From an uncultured Metabacillus sp. (lineage in GTDB: Bacteria; Bacillota; Bacilli; Bacillales; Bacillaceae): a stretch of 50,104 bases of DNA. Both the position numbers and the translations under genes were made by a program. How positions within the stretch are numbered: position 1 is the first letter of the stretch; the number at the start of each line of letters is the position of its first letter. The stretch lies in contig NZ_CANNCR010000030.1 of the NCBI RefSeq assembly GCF_947503125.1, positions 1 through 50,104 of the forward strand, read 5' to 3'. This document shows positions 7,308 through 15,372 of this stretch, piece after piece. Below the pieces are notes generated by a model. That model saw nothing but the letters and a program-made list of their open reading frames with translations. It was not told where the DNA came from and did not search any database.

Positions 7308-8192
7308 ATGAAGATAGGTGTGGTTCATTTTGGATGGGCTTCAGCAGGTACAGCTCAGATCGTTCGTACCCTTATAGAAGGATTATCTAAAGAAGAGAAT
7401 ACTGTATATGGGATCGAATGCAATAAAACAACAAAAGATATAGAATTGAAAGAACTATCGAATAAGGATTTATCGAAATTTGGTTCACATCGCTATGAAT
7501 TAAGTATTTTTCCTCCTGAAATCTGGACAGAACAAGCTTCAGCCCTTGCAAATTCGCTGGGAAAGCTCGATAAAATCATTTTATTAGGTCAAAGTGAAGC
7601 GAATCTAAAGCAGTTGGCTGCTAAAACATTACAGGTTCCGATTAGTATTTTTAATCATATCGATGGATCACAGCTGACATTAGGCTATGATACGGCTTTT
7701 AATGCCATTGTGAAAAACATTGAAAGTGTTAGAGATACGGCTAGTTCCTTATCATATGGAAAAGTTAGGGTCTTTAATGTGCAAATTCCTGGAGCCGGAC
7801 CATCTAAGCTGCTGGAACATACTGCTTTAGCAGTTGAAGCAGAAGTGGTGAAAAATTCGAATGAGGAAACTATCGCCAAATTAAAGCAGCATATTCGTGA
7901 GAAAGAAGCGAATAAAGAAGGGTATACTTTTTTTATAATGGATCAAACCGTTAATCCGGAACATTTAGCCGAACATTTTAAAGAATTTGATCTTGATTGG
8001 AAAGTTGTTGAGATTGATGAATCACAATGCGGAGGTCCTTATCCTACTGCATTGGACCAGCTTCTTGCTAATCAATTGAAAAAAGCTGTGGTCGATTGGA
8101 CATTATCTGATCAACCTTCAGGCCAGTTACTTATTCATGACAATCAAGCATTGTTTGAAGAAATAAATTCTATTTCGGAGGTAGTAAAATAA
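7308..8192 (+). CDS. Phosphofructokinase-fold protein, probably catalytically divergent
   Basis: This 294-residue protein follows the PFK fold: an N-terminal [12 protein letters not shown] loop, a central [15 protein letters not shown] stretch equal to the PFK IDND..GFDTA region, and a C-terminal [18 protein letters not shown] helix equal to the PFK RGGSPTAFDR region. Several PFK active-site features are changed. The GGDGS metal/ATP loop reads LGQSEAN, TIDND reads HIDGS (only the first Asp kept), and the GRxxG sugar-phosphate motif is absent. It is also shorter than PFK (about 319 residues). Its stop overlaps the transketolase start by one base, so the two are translationally coupled. It may regulate or bind a sugar phosphate instead of phosphorylating fructose-6-phosphate. 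GGGGGT precedes ATG 7308. Confidence 0.75.
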   Translation: MKIGVVHFGWASAGTAQIVRTLIEGLSKEENTVYGIECNKTTKDIELKELSNKDLSKFGSHRYELSIFPPEIWTEQASALANSLGKLDKIILLGQSEANLKQLAAKTLQVPISIFNHIDGSQLTLGYDTAFNAIVKNIESVRDTASSLSYGKVRVFNVQIPGAGPSKLLEHTALAVEAEVVKNSNEETIAKLKQHIREKEANKEGYTFFIMDQTVNPEHLAEHFKEFDLDWKVVEIDESQCGGPYPTALDQLLANQLKKAVVDWTLSDQPSGQLLIHDNQALFEEINSISEVVK

Positions 8193-10204
8193 TGAGTGAA
8201 TTAACACAAATCGAAAAGTTATCAATTGAAACGATCCGTACATTATCGATTGATGCCGTAGAAAAGGCAAATTCAGGACATCCTGGTATGCCGATGGGTG
8301 CAGCGCCAATGGCTTATGCACTTTGGACAAAGTTTATGAACATCAACCCATCTAACCCAAGCTGGTTTAACCGTGACCGCTTCGTGCTTTCTGCAGGACA
8401 TGGATCAATGCTTTTATACAGCTTGCTTCACTTAGCTGGCTACGATGTAACAATGGATGATATCAAAAACTTTAGACAATGGGGAAGCAAAACACCAGGT
8501 CACCCGGAATATGGCCACACTCCAGGTGTTGACGCAACAACTGGTCCATTAGGACAAGGTATTGCAATGGCAGTGGGTATGGCAATGGCTGAGCGTCATT
8601 TAGCTGAAACTTATAACAAGCCGTCATACAATGTGGTTGATCACTTCACATATGCAATTTGTGGCGATGGAGATTTGATGGAAGGTATTTCTTCAGAGGC
8701 AGCATCACTTGCAGCACATTTAAAATTGGGTCGTCTCATTGTATTATATGATTCAAACGACATTTCACTGGACGGCGATCTTCATCTTTCATTCTCAGAA
8801 AATGTTGAGCAGCGCTTCCTTGCGAAAGGCTGGCAAGTCATTCGCGTAGAAGATGGAACAGATGTGAACGAAATTTCAAATGCGATTGAACAAGCGAAAC
8901 TTGAGTTAGACCGTCCAACATTAATCGAAGTAAAAACAACAATTGGTTACGGTTCACCTAATAAAGCTGGTAAATCTGCTTCACATGGTTCACCACTTGG
9001 TGCTGATGAAATTAAATTAACGAAGGAAGCTTACGACTGGACATTTGAAGAAGATTTCCATGTACCTTCTGAAGTATACGACCACTTTAACAAAGCGATT
9101 AAAGAAGCTGGAAATGCAAAAGAAAATGAGTGGAATGAATTAGTTGCAGCATATGAGAAAGAATTCCCTGAGCTTGCCCAGCAATTCAAAACAGCGATTA
9201 GCGGAGAGCTTCCAGAAGGCTGGGATAAGGATATTCCAGTATATGAAGAAGGCTCAAGCCTTGCATCTCGTGCTTCTTCAGGTGAAGTGTTAAATGGCAT
9301 TGCGAAAAACTTGCCATCATTCTTTGGCGGATCTGCAGACTTAGCAGGCTCAAACAAAACAACGATTAAAAATGGCGGCGACTTCTCAAGTACAAATTAT
9401 GGCGGCCGTAACATTTGGTTCGGTGTTCGTGAATTTGCAATGGGTGCTGCCCTAAATGGTATGGCATTACATGGCGGATTGCATGTATTCGGCGGTACAT
9501 TCTTTGTATTCTCTGATTATCTGCGTCCAGCGATTCGTCTAGCTGCATTAATGAATCTTCCTGTTACGTATGTATTTACACATGATAGTATTGCTGTTGG
9601 TGAAGATGGTCCAACACATGAACCAATCGAACAGCTTGCATCATTACGTGCAATGCCAAATCTATCTGTTGTACGTCCGGCAGATGGAAATGAAACAGCT
9701 GCAGCTTGGAAATTAGCAATTGAATCTACATCAACTCCAACTGCACTTGTCTTAACTCGTCAAAACTTAAAAACAGTTAAAGGTACAAATGAAACAGCTT
9801 ATGAGGGTGTACAAAAAGGAGCATATGTCATTTCTCCGGCTGCTAAGGAAACACCAGATGTCCTTCTTTTAGCATCAGGTTCTGAGGTTGGTTTAGCAGT
9901 AGAAGCTCAAAGTGTGCTGGCTGCTGAAGGTATTGAAGCGTCAGTTGTAAGTATGCCTGCATGGGATCGCTTTGAAGCTCAATCTGATGAATATAAGCGT
10001 TCAGTTCTACCAAAAGAAGTGAAGAAACGTCTAGCAATCGAAATGGCATCTCCACTTGGTTGGGACCGTTACACAGGTGATGAAGGTGATATTCTAGCTA
10101 TTAATACATTTGGTGCGTCTGCTCCGGAAAAACGCATTTTGGCTGAGTATGGCTTCACAGTTGAGAATGTTGTTGCGCGTGTTAAGAAACTTCTTGAAGC
10201 ATAA
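8192..10204 (+). CDS. tkt: Transketolase
   Basis: This 670-residue, full-length transketolase is thiamine-diphosphate dependent and moves two-carbon units between sugar phosphates in the pentose phosphate pathway. Visible marks are the N-terminal [18 protein letters not shown], the [17 protein letters not shown] thiamine/metal motif near residues 155-190, and the [20 protein letters not shown] catalytic stretch near 465-485. The start overlaps the upstream stop (TAATG), with CGGAGG 5' of it. Bacillus usually has a separate housekeeping tkt; the linkage here to a PFK-like protein and a DeoR/SorC regulator suggests a dedicated copy. Codon use is strongly biased to common codons, suggesting high expression. 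Confidence 0.97.
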   Translation: MSELTQIEKLSIETIRTLSIDAVEKANSGHPGMPMGAAPMAYALWTKFMNINPSNPSWFNRDRFVLSAGHGSMLLYSLLHLAGYDVTMDDIKNFRQWGSKTPGHPEYGHTPGVDATTGPLGQGIAMAVGMAMAERHLAETYNKPSYNVVDHFTYAICGDGDLMEGISSEAASLAAHLKLGRLIVLYDSNDISLDGDLHLSFSENVEQRFLAKGWQVIRVEDGTDVNEISNAIEQAKLELDRPTLIEVKTTIGYGSPNKAGKSASHGSPLGADEIKLTKEAYDWTFEEDFHVPSEVYDHFNKAIKEAGNAKENEWNELVAAYEKEFPELAQQFKTAISGELPEGWDKDIPVYEEGSSLASRASSGEVLNGIAKNLPSFFGGSADLAGSNKTTIKNGGDFSSTNYGGRNIWFGVREFAMGAALNGMALHGGLHVFGGTFFVFSDYLRPAIRLAALMNLPVTYVFTHDSIAVGEDGPTHEPIEQLASLRAMPNLSVVRPADGNETAAAWKLAIESTSTPTALVLTRQNLKTVKGTNETAYEGVQKGAYVISPAAKETPDVLLLASGSEVGLAVEAQSVLAAEGIEASVVSMPAWDRFEAQSDEYKRSVLPKEVKKRLAIEMASPLGWDRYTGDEGDILAINTFGASAPEKRILAEYGFTVENVVARVKKLLEA

Positions 10205-10214
10205 TTGAAACATA

Positions 10215-10254
10215 AGAGGCTGACGAATAGATATTAGTGTCAGCCTCTCTTTTT
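10215..10254 (+). terminator. Terminator after transketolase
   Basis: AGAGGCTGAC (10215-10224) pairs perfectly with GTCAGCCTCT (10239-10248), followed by CTTTTTT. It separates tkt from the regulator gene, which may still be reached by read-through. Confidence 0.92.
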
Positions 10255-10283
10255 TACAAAATGATTAATTAGGTGCTGTTTAA

Positions 10284-11228
10284 ATGGAAAAGGATAAGCT
10301 TAATAAAATCATCGAAGTCGCACGGCTCTACTATCAATTGGATTATAGCCAGCAGGAGATTGCCAAAAAATTAAATGTGTCAAGGCCAACTGTTTCAAGG
10401 ATGTTAAAGCAAGCGAAGGATTCAGGGATTGTCGAAATTAATATTCATAATCCGCTTGAAGCTGGTGAATTGCTAACCGAACGGTTAAAGGATAAGTTTG
10501 GCTTAAAGGAGGTAGTTATTGCCTCTGTCTCAGAATACGATCACACCTTGGTTAAGCGACAGCTAGGTGAGGTTGGTGCAAACTATCTTAATCGGACGGT
10601 GAAGGATTATGATGTGATTGCAACATCATGGGGAACAACTGTATATGAACTGGCAACAAAATTAAAACCAAAGCCAGTTAGTCATACAACTGTTGTTCAA
10701 CTGAATGGCGGTGTCAGTCATTCTGAAACAAAGACCTATGCATCAGAAATTATCCATTTATTTGGAGAAGCTTTTAATACGCAAACGTTTTTGTTACCGC
10801 TGCCAGCCATTGTTGATCACATTGTTGTAAAGCAAGCGATAGAAGCTGATCGCCATATTCACAAAATTTTAGAGTTAGGCAAGCAAGCAAATATCGCTAT
10901 TTTTAGTGTTGGTACACCTGTTGTCGATTCCCTTTTATTACAGGCTGAATATTTTACAGATGAAGACCAGCATTTAATCCAATCAAAAGCTGCGGGAGAA
11001 ATTTGTTCGAGGTTCTTTGATAAAAATGGGGAAATCTGTGTTGAAAGCTTAAATAATCGTACGATCGGCATCGAGCTGCATGAACTGGCAAATAAGGAAA
11101 AGTCGATTTTAGTTGCTGGCGGTCCTAAAAAATTAGAAGCGATTTATGGAGCATTGAAAGGGAAGTATGCAAATGTGCTCATAACAGATGAGCATACAGC
11201 AAGTTTATTAGTTGAAATGGATTATTAA
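10284..11228 (+). CDS. deoR: SorC-family transcriptional regulator, DeoR (Bacillus type)
   Basis: This 314-residue protein has an N-terminal helix-turn-helix (residues about 18-45: DYSQQEIAKKLNVSRPTVSRML) and a SorC sugar-phosphate-binding domain (about 60-310) with VSWGTT-like TSWGTTVYELA and NRTIGIELHEL. From memory it aligns closely along its whole length with B. subtilis DeoR, which represses dra-nupC-pdp and is released by deoxyribose-5-phosphate. Those genes are not in the window. Here it follows the PFK-like gene and tkt, so it may control them through the GTTCA repeats at 7261. The start codon ATG 10284 has only a weak ribosome binding site. Confidence 0.85.
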   Translation: MEKDKLNKIIEVARLYYQLDYSQQEIAKKLNVSRPTVSRMLKQAKDSGIVEINIHNPLEAGELLTERLKDKFGLKEVVIASVSEYDHTLVKRQLGEVGANYLNRTVKDYDVIATSWGTTVYELATKLKPKPVSHTTVVQLNGGVSHSETKTYASEIIHLFGEAFNTQTFLLPLPAIVDHIVVKQAIEADRHIHKILELGKQANIAIFSVGTPVVDSLLLQAEYFTDEDQHLIQSKAAGEICSRFFDKNGEICVESLNNRTIGIELHELANKEKSILVAGGPKKLEAIYGALKGKYANVLITDEHTASLLVEMDY

Positions 11229-11625
11229 AATAGCCGTAGAGGGGGTTACTTTCCTTTATGGCTTTTTAGTTTGAATAAAAAAGGTAAGCATAATCCCGTT
11301 ATGCTCACCTTTCTTATTTTACAATGGGAAAAAGAAGATACACTAGAATATTCAATGCTTATGTGAAAGATGGTATTCTAAACAATGATCGTAGCTTAGA
11401 ATTTGAATTTTCAATTAAGAATCCAGCTCTTATCACCAAAGAAAGTAAAGCTGACAATAAGCCAATAAGAATATTCAAACGATATCCCTCCACATTGAAG
11501 TGTAGTGTTAAATGGTAACACTACGCTTAGTATGAATTAATTTAATTAAGTTATCAGTGGTGAATTTTTCCTTATAATTTGTCATAGCTGAGCTGTTTAC
11601 ATCTATGGGTATCGTTCAATAGCTC
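11229..11625. other. Region after deoR: terminator hairpins and no clear gene
   Basis: A hairpin at 11278-11311 (AAGGT-A-AGCATAA / TTATGCT-C-ACCTT) is followed by TCTTATTTT and probably ends deoR. A 64-codon frame at 11324-11518 starts with ATG but lacks a ribosome binding site, resembles nothing I know, and abuts degraded gene fragments. It may be remnant DNA. Confidence 0.5.
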
Positions 11626-12351
11626 TTATCTTAATGTTACTTCCATTTGTGGCGGCTCTTCTAACCATCCTTTTTTAATCATAATTTTAACTCCTTCGTT
11701 TGCGTAGAAATAAATATCCTTTGTAAACAATGCCGTTTTCATGGATAGGTCATTTCTTAAGCTGAAAACTGCTCCGAAGCTGCCTCCTACAATACCGAAA
11801 CCATTTAGAAGGTATATACAAAACATCATAAGCTTTTGAGAAAATGGAGCCACCCTTGAATTCGTAACAGTGCTTCCTGAACTTGCTGAAAATTGAACAT
11901 CGCTATGAAGCAGAAGTTCCTCGTAAACTTTTATTTGTTTCTTAGCAAGATCGGCTCCTTTTTTGAAATACTGTTTAATTTCTTTATCCTCTGCACATTG
12001 AGCAAAACCGGTAATAAGCTGCATGCCAATATTATTTGTTTCAATTCCATGATGAAGGTATCCTAATTCAATATCGTTTAGCGCCCTTTTTTCACCAAAG
12101 GGTTTAAACCCATTTAAATAACTTTTGCTCATAATAAATTCAGTTGTTTTAGGCATTGTGACATTTGGCGGGGTCGTGAGAATCCCTTTTTCAAGAAGAT
12201 ACAAGGTAGATAATTTATATATTTTCTGTGTTACCACAGTAAGTCCTTCATAAATCCCTATAACATCTTCCCGATAGGCCATATTCATATTGATTGTATA
12301 CAAACCCATGCTAATCTCTTTTAAGATGCGAAGAATAAATTTTATTTTCAA
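11626..12351 (-). pseudogene. DUF3231 family protein, 5'-truncated
   Basis: On the minus strand, residues from about position 15 of this frame match the C-terminal two thirds of DUF3231 proteins, which are found in Bacillus spore-formers and normally have about 330 residues. The ends AEIAKYAEDG-like FYANEGVKIMIKKGWLEEPPQ and SQKLMMFCIYLLNGFGI are recognisable. The N-terminal roughly 130 residues are missing. In their place, the upstream DNA is the end of a broken GxGYxYP gene (junction about 12310-12335). I see no convincing ribosome binding site for the remaining part, so I call it a pseudogene created by a rearrangement. Confidence 0.7.
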
Positions 12352-13222
12352 GTTTTGGTGTGGTCGGCTTTTTCATCTTTACGTTTTTATGTTTTGTTCC
12401 CGAAAAGACCGTCATGTTATGAAACCAGTCTGATGGAAGAACATAAACACCGTGCTTAGAGGTTATATCGATTCCGGCAACTTCACCTTCAAAGTCGTTG
12501 TCAAACCATCCCATATACGGGGTGCCAGGTTTAACATCTGACAAAATTTTTTCAAAGAGCGCCTTTTCTTCTGGCACGCTTGTGGATAGCCAGAAGACCA
12601 TAGCTTTGTTCGCAACCGCATAGTCACGTAAATAGCCGTAAGGTTCCTTTTGTTCGGAAGAGAGTGGGCGAACATTGCTTGCGGACACAGCATATTGGTT
12701 CCACATATCGACATAGACCGTTAACTGCTTTGTTCCAGCCGGCGGTTTAAATTCGTACATGAAGTAGTTGCCGTGATCCGCAAACCGGTGATCACTCCCT
12801 GGTAAAAACTTTGAGCCGTGTTTATCATAAAGAAATGGTTCTTCCTCAGATGTGCCAGTTTTAAATTGAGCAATCGTCACACCGTCAGCTTTAACGACGA
12901 TTTCATGAACAGCTGGTCCCCAGCCATCTTGCGTAAATGCATCATTAAAGCGGAGATACACAGCCTCATTTCCTAAAAAAGAAGACAGATCAAATTCGTA
13001 TGTTTCCCGATTGCTCTGATCTCTAATTTGTTCCTTTTCAATTGCTATTGTTTGAAACGCATCATAATTATCTGGTGGAATTGGGATGGATGTGTTAGGA
13101 CTTAACCCAACTAACATTCTCTTGGTTGTTTTGCTCCAAAGATTCTCATATTGCCATGTATACGCTTCCATTCGGTAGGGAGGATAATATGGTCCGAAAA
13201 CTTTTATTGTTAAGTTTAACAT
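12311..13222 (-). pseudogene. Internal fragment of a GxGYxYP-family gene, inverted relative to the intact copy
   Basis: Between about 12335 and 13165 the minus strand encodes an uninterrupted stretch that matches the middle (about residues 185-465) of the intact protein at 13189. Shared blocks include AVYLRF.DAFT.DGWGPA.HE, VKADG, EEEPFLYD and YGYLRDYAVANKAMVFWL. Both ends are missing: the signal peptide and N-terminal domain, and the GxGYxYP catalytic-like C-terminus. The two copies are clearly diverged at DNA and protein level, so this is an old paralogue and not a recent duplication. Its upstream end runs into the ribosome binding site region of the intact gene. Confidence 0.82.
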
Positions 13223-15246
13223 TGCTATTAGTCCTTACGGGAACTGCTGTCTACGCTAAAGATGCAAATTCAGAATCAGTCAAAAATGGAAACATATACT
13301 GGCCTGAAAACCAGGCACTGCCTACATTTGCTGAGGCAAAGCATCTGGATGTCCTTGATTTAAGAGATAATACTGGCGATGAAAAGCTGCTTTTCACTAC
13401 ACTGCAAGGTAATGTAAATCGCGAAAAGCCGAGAATTTATTCGATCGAAGTGAATTATGAGGAAGGAAACTATACTTGGTTAAACGATTTGAATGTACCC
13501 TATACAATGATTGAAGATCCTTGGGAGATAATTTTGAAATACAAAAATGACATATCAGGCATTATCATCTATGATCCTGAAGTCGAGGATTCGATCAATG
13601 TTGCCACAACAAAGGCGGGATTGGAAAATGCAGTGGTTGCCAGTCCTGAACTCGCTGAGAAGCTTACGAATGCACCGTACAATTTAAAAGTGATTGAAGA
13701 CTTCCGCGGGCGTTTTAAAGACGGGTTGGATGCATATAAGTGGCAATTTGAAAATCTTTGGCCGGAGACGACTCACCGTATGTTGATCGGCTTGAACCCG
13801 AGTAAAAGCGTTGCCCTTCCTGACGACAATTGGAACGATTTTCGTACCATTATTGAGGAAGATGAGCAGATTAGAGATAGCTCAAATCGTGATGTATATG
13901 AGTCGGATTTGTCTGAATTTCTTGGAGAAGAAGCTGTTTATCTCCGTTTCCAAGATGCGTTTACGAATGATGGCTGGGGCCCAGCTATACATGAGGTAAC
14001 AGTGAAAGCAGATGGAAAAATCATTGCTCAATTTATACCTGGAACAGCAGAAGAAGAGCCGTTTTTATATGACCGCAATAACTCAAGTTCCGATGAGCGC
14101 TTTGGCGGACATAGATGGGCCGATAACGGCAATTATTTCGTTTATCAATTTGATCCGCCAGAAGGTACTCAGGAATTAACCGTTTCGATTGATATGTGGA
14201 ACCAATTTAAAGTTTCGGCATCAAATGTTCAACCGTTATCGTCAGAGGTGACCGAGCCTTATGGTTATTTAAGAGATTATGCTGTCGCAAACAAAGCCAT
14301 GGTGTTCTGGCTTGAATCAAATGATCCAGAAGAAAAGGAATTGTTTGAGAGCATCCTGTCAGATGTTGAACCAAATACACCTTATTTAGGATGGTTTGGA
14401 AACGATGTTGCCGGAGAATTTAGCTCAACAGAAATTACGTCAAGGCATAGCGTTTATGTCCTAGCTGCCGATTGGTTTAACAATATGACCGTCTTCTCAG
14501 GCACAAAGGGGAAAATGAAGAAACAAAAGCCGCTGCCGGCACCAGAACTTGATAATAAAATTTACGTTACCTTTACACTTGGTGAGGGGGACAATCTGCA
14601 GTACAACCAGCATAAATTAAGACAGCTTTGGGATGATGAGGCAAGAGGAAGTGTGCCGATTAACTGGTCAACCACTCCGCTGCTTTATGATGCAGCTCCA
14701 ATAATGCTAAGTCATTATCAGCAAACTGCAACGGAGAATGATCTGTTAGTTGTCGGTCCTTCAGGTGCAGGCTATATTTACCCAACACCTTGGCCAGATG
14801 AAACGTTCAGTACATTTGCTGAGCAGACAAATAAGTACATGAAGCTTACTGGTATGGATATTATTTATGCATTAAATCGGGTGGATGAGCAAAATGTACC
14901 ATTATCTGAAACCGAAGCCCAAGACTATATCGATTATATTAACCCTAAAGGAATTTTCATGAGCTGGGAAAATAACACAGGAACATCCATCCTGAATAGG
15001 AAGCTTCCACAGTCGATTTTGCGCGGTGCAGGAAGTGTAGTAGAAGCAAAAGAGGCGATTGCGCAGGCAGCAGCCGAATGGGATGGAACATCACCTTTAT
15101 TCATCTCAATGGGAATGCTATCTTGGTCTGTTACTCCTTCAGATATTAAGGAAATAGCAGATTCTTTAGGTGAAGAATATGAGGTTGTACGGGGAGATCA
15201 ATACTTTGAACTCCTTCGTGAAGCAAATGGCCTGCCTAGTAAATAA
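13189..15246 (+). CDS. Secreted GxGYxYP family putative glycoside hydrolase
   Basis: This 685-residue protein starts at ATG 13189 after TAGGGAGGA. It has a clear signal peptide (MVRK, then a leucine-rich core, cleavage near VYA-KDA). The N-terminal domain is about 30-180. A beta-sandwich-like insert is about 210-330, with DGWGPAIHEVTVKADG. The C-terminal domain carries the family signature GAGYIYP in GPSGAGYIYPTPWP near residue 525. GxGYxYP proteins are putative glycoside hydrolases of unknown specificity, often found in polysaccharide-degradation loci. It heads a same-strand cluster with two large glycan-related genes. Its natural upstream region has been replaced by an inverted fragment of a paralogue, so its promoter may be altered. 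Confidence 0.8.
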   Translation: MVRKLLLLSLTLLLVLTGTAVYAKDANSESVKNGNIYWPENQALPTFAEAKHLDVLDLRDNTGDEKLLFTTLQGNVNREKPRIYSIEVNYEEGNYTWLNDLNVPYTMIEDPWEIILKYKNDISGIIIYDPEVEDSINVATTKAGLENAVVASPELAEKLTNAPYNLKVIEDFRGRFKDGLDAYKWQFENLWPETTHRMLIGLNPSKSVALPDDNWNDFRTIIEEDEQIRDSSNRDVYESDLSEFLGEEAVYLRFQDAFTNDGWGPAIHEVTVKADGKIIAQFIPGTAEEEPFLYDRNNSSSDERFGGHRWADNGNYFVYQFDPPEGTQELTVSIDMWNQFKVSASNVQPLSSEVTEPYGYLRDYAVANKAMVFWLESNDPEEKELFESILSDVEPNTPYLGWFGNDVAGEFSSTEITSRHSVYVLAADWFNNMTVFSGTKGKMKKQKPLPAPELDNKIYVTFTLGEGDNLQYNQHKLRQLWDDEARGSVPINWSTTPLLYDAAPIMLSHYQQTATENDLLVVGPSGAGYIYPTPWPDETFSTFAEQTNKYMKLTGMDIIYALNRVDEQNVPLSETEAQDYIDYINPKGIFMSWENNTGTSILNRKLPQSILRGAGSVVEAKEAIAQAAAEWDGTSPLFISMGMLSWSVTPSDIKEIADSLGEEYEVVRGDQYFELLREANGLPSK

Positions 15247-15287
15247 AAAGTGCTTTCTATCTAATCGAATAGGATAAAGCAGGTGAA

Positions 15288-15319
15288 CTCCTCTAGAAGG
15301 GATGTAACTTTTAGAGGGG
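15288..15319 (+). other. Intergenic hairpin without a T-run
   Basis: CTCCTCTAGAAG (15288-15299) pairs with CTTTTAGAGGGG (15308-15319), 12 bp with two wobbles. No T-run follows, so it may be an mRNA processing or stability hairpin between two genes of the cluster and not a terminator. Confidence 0.5.
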
Positions 15320-15372
15320 GCCTGTCTTACATAATACGAAAACGAATCTTAAAATAGGAGCGATTAATTAGG

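Noticed and set aside
11324-11518. 64-codon open frame after deoR
   Set aside because: No ribosome binding site, no recognisable domain, and it overlaps the area of gene fragments; not reported as a gene.
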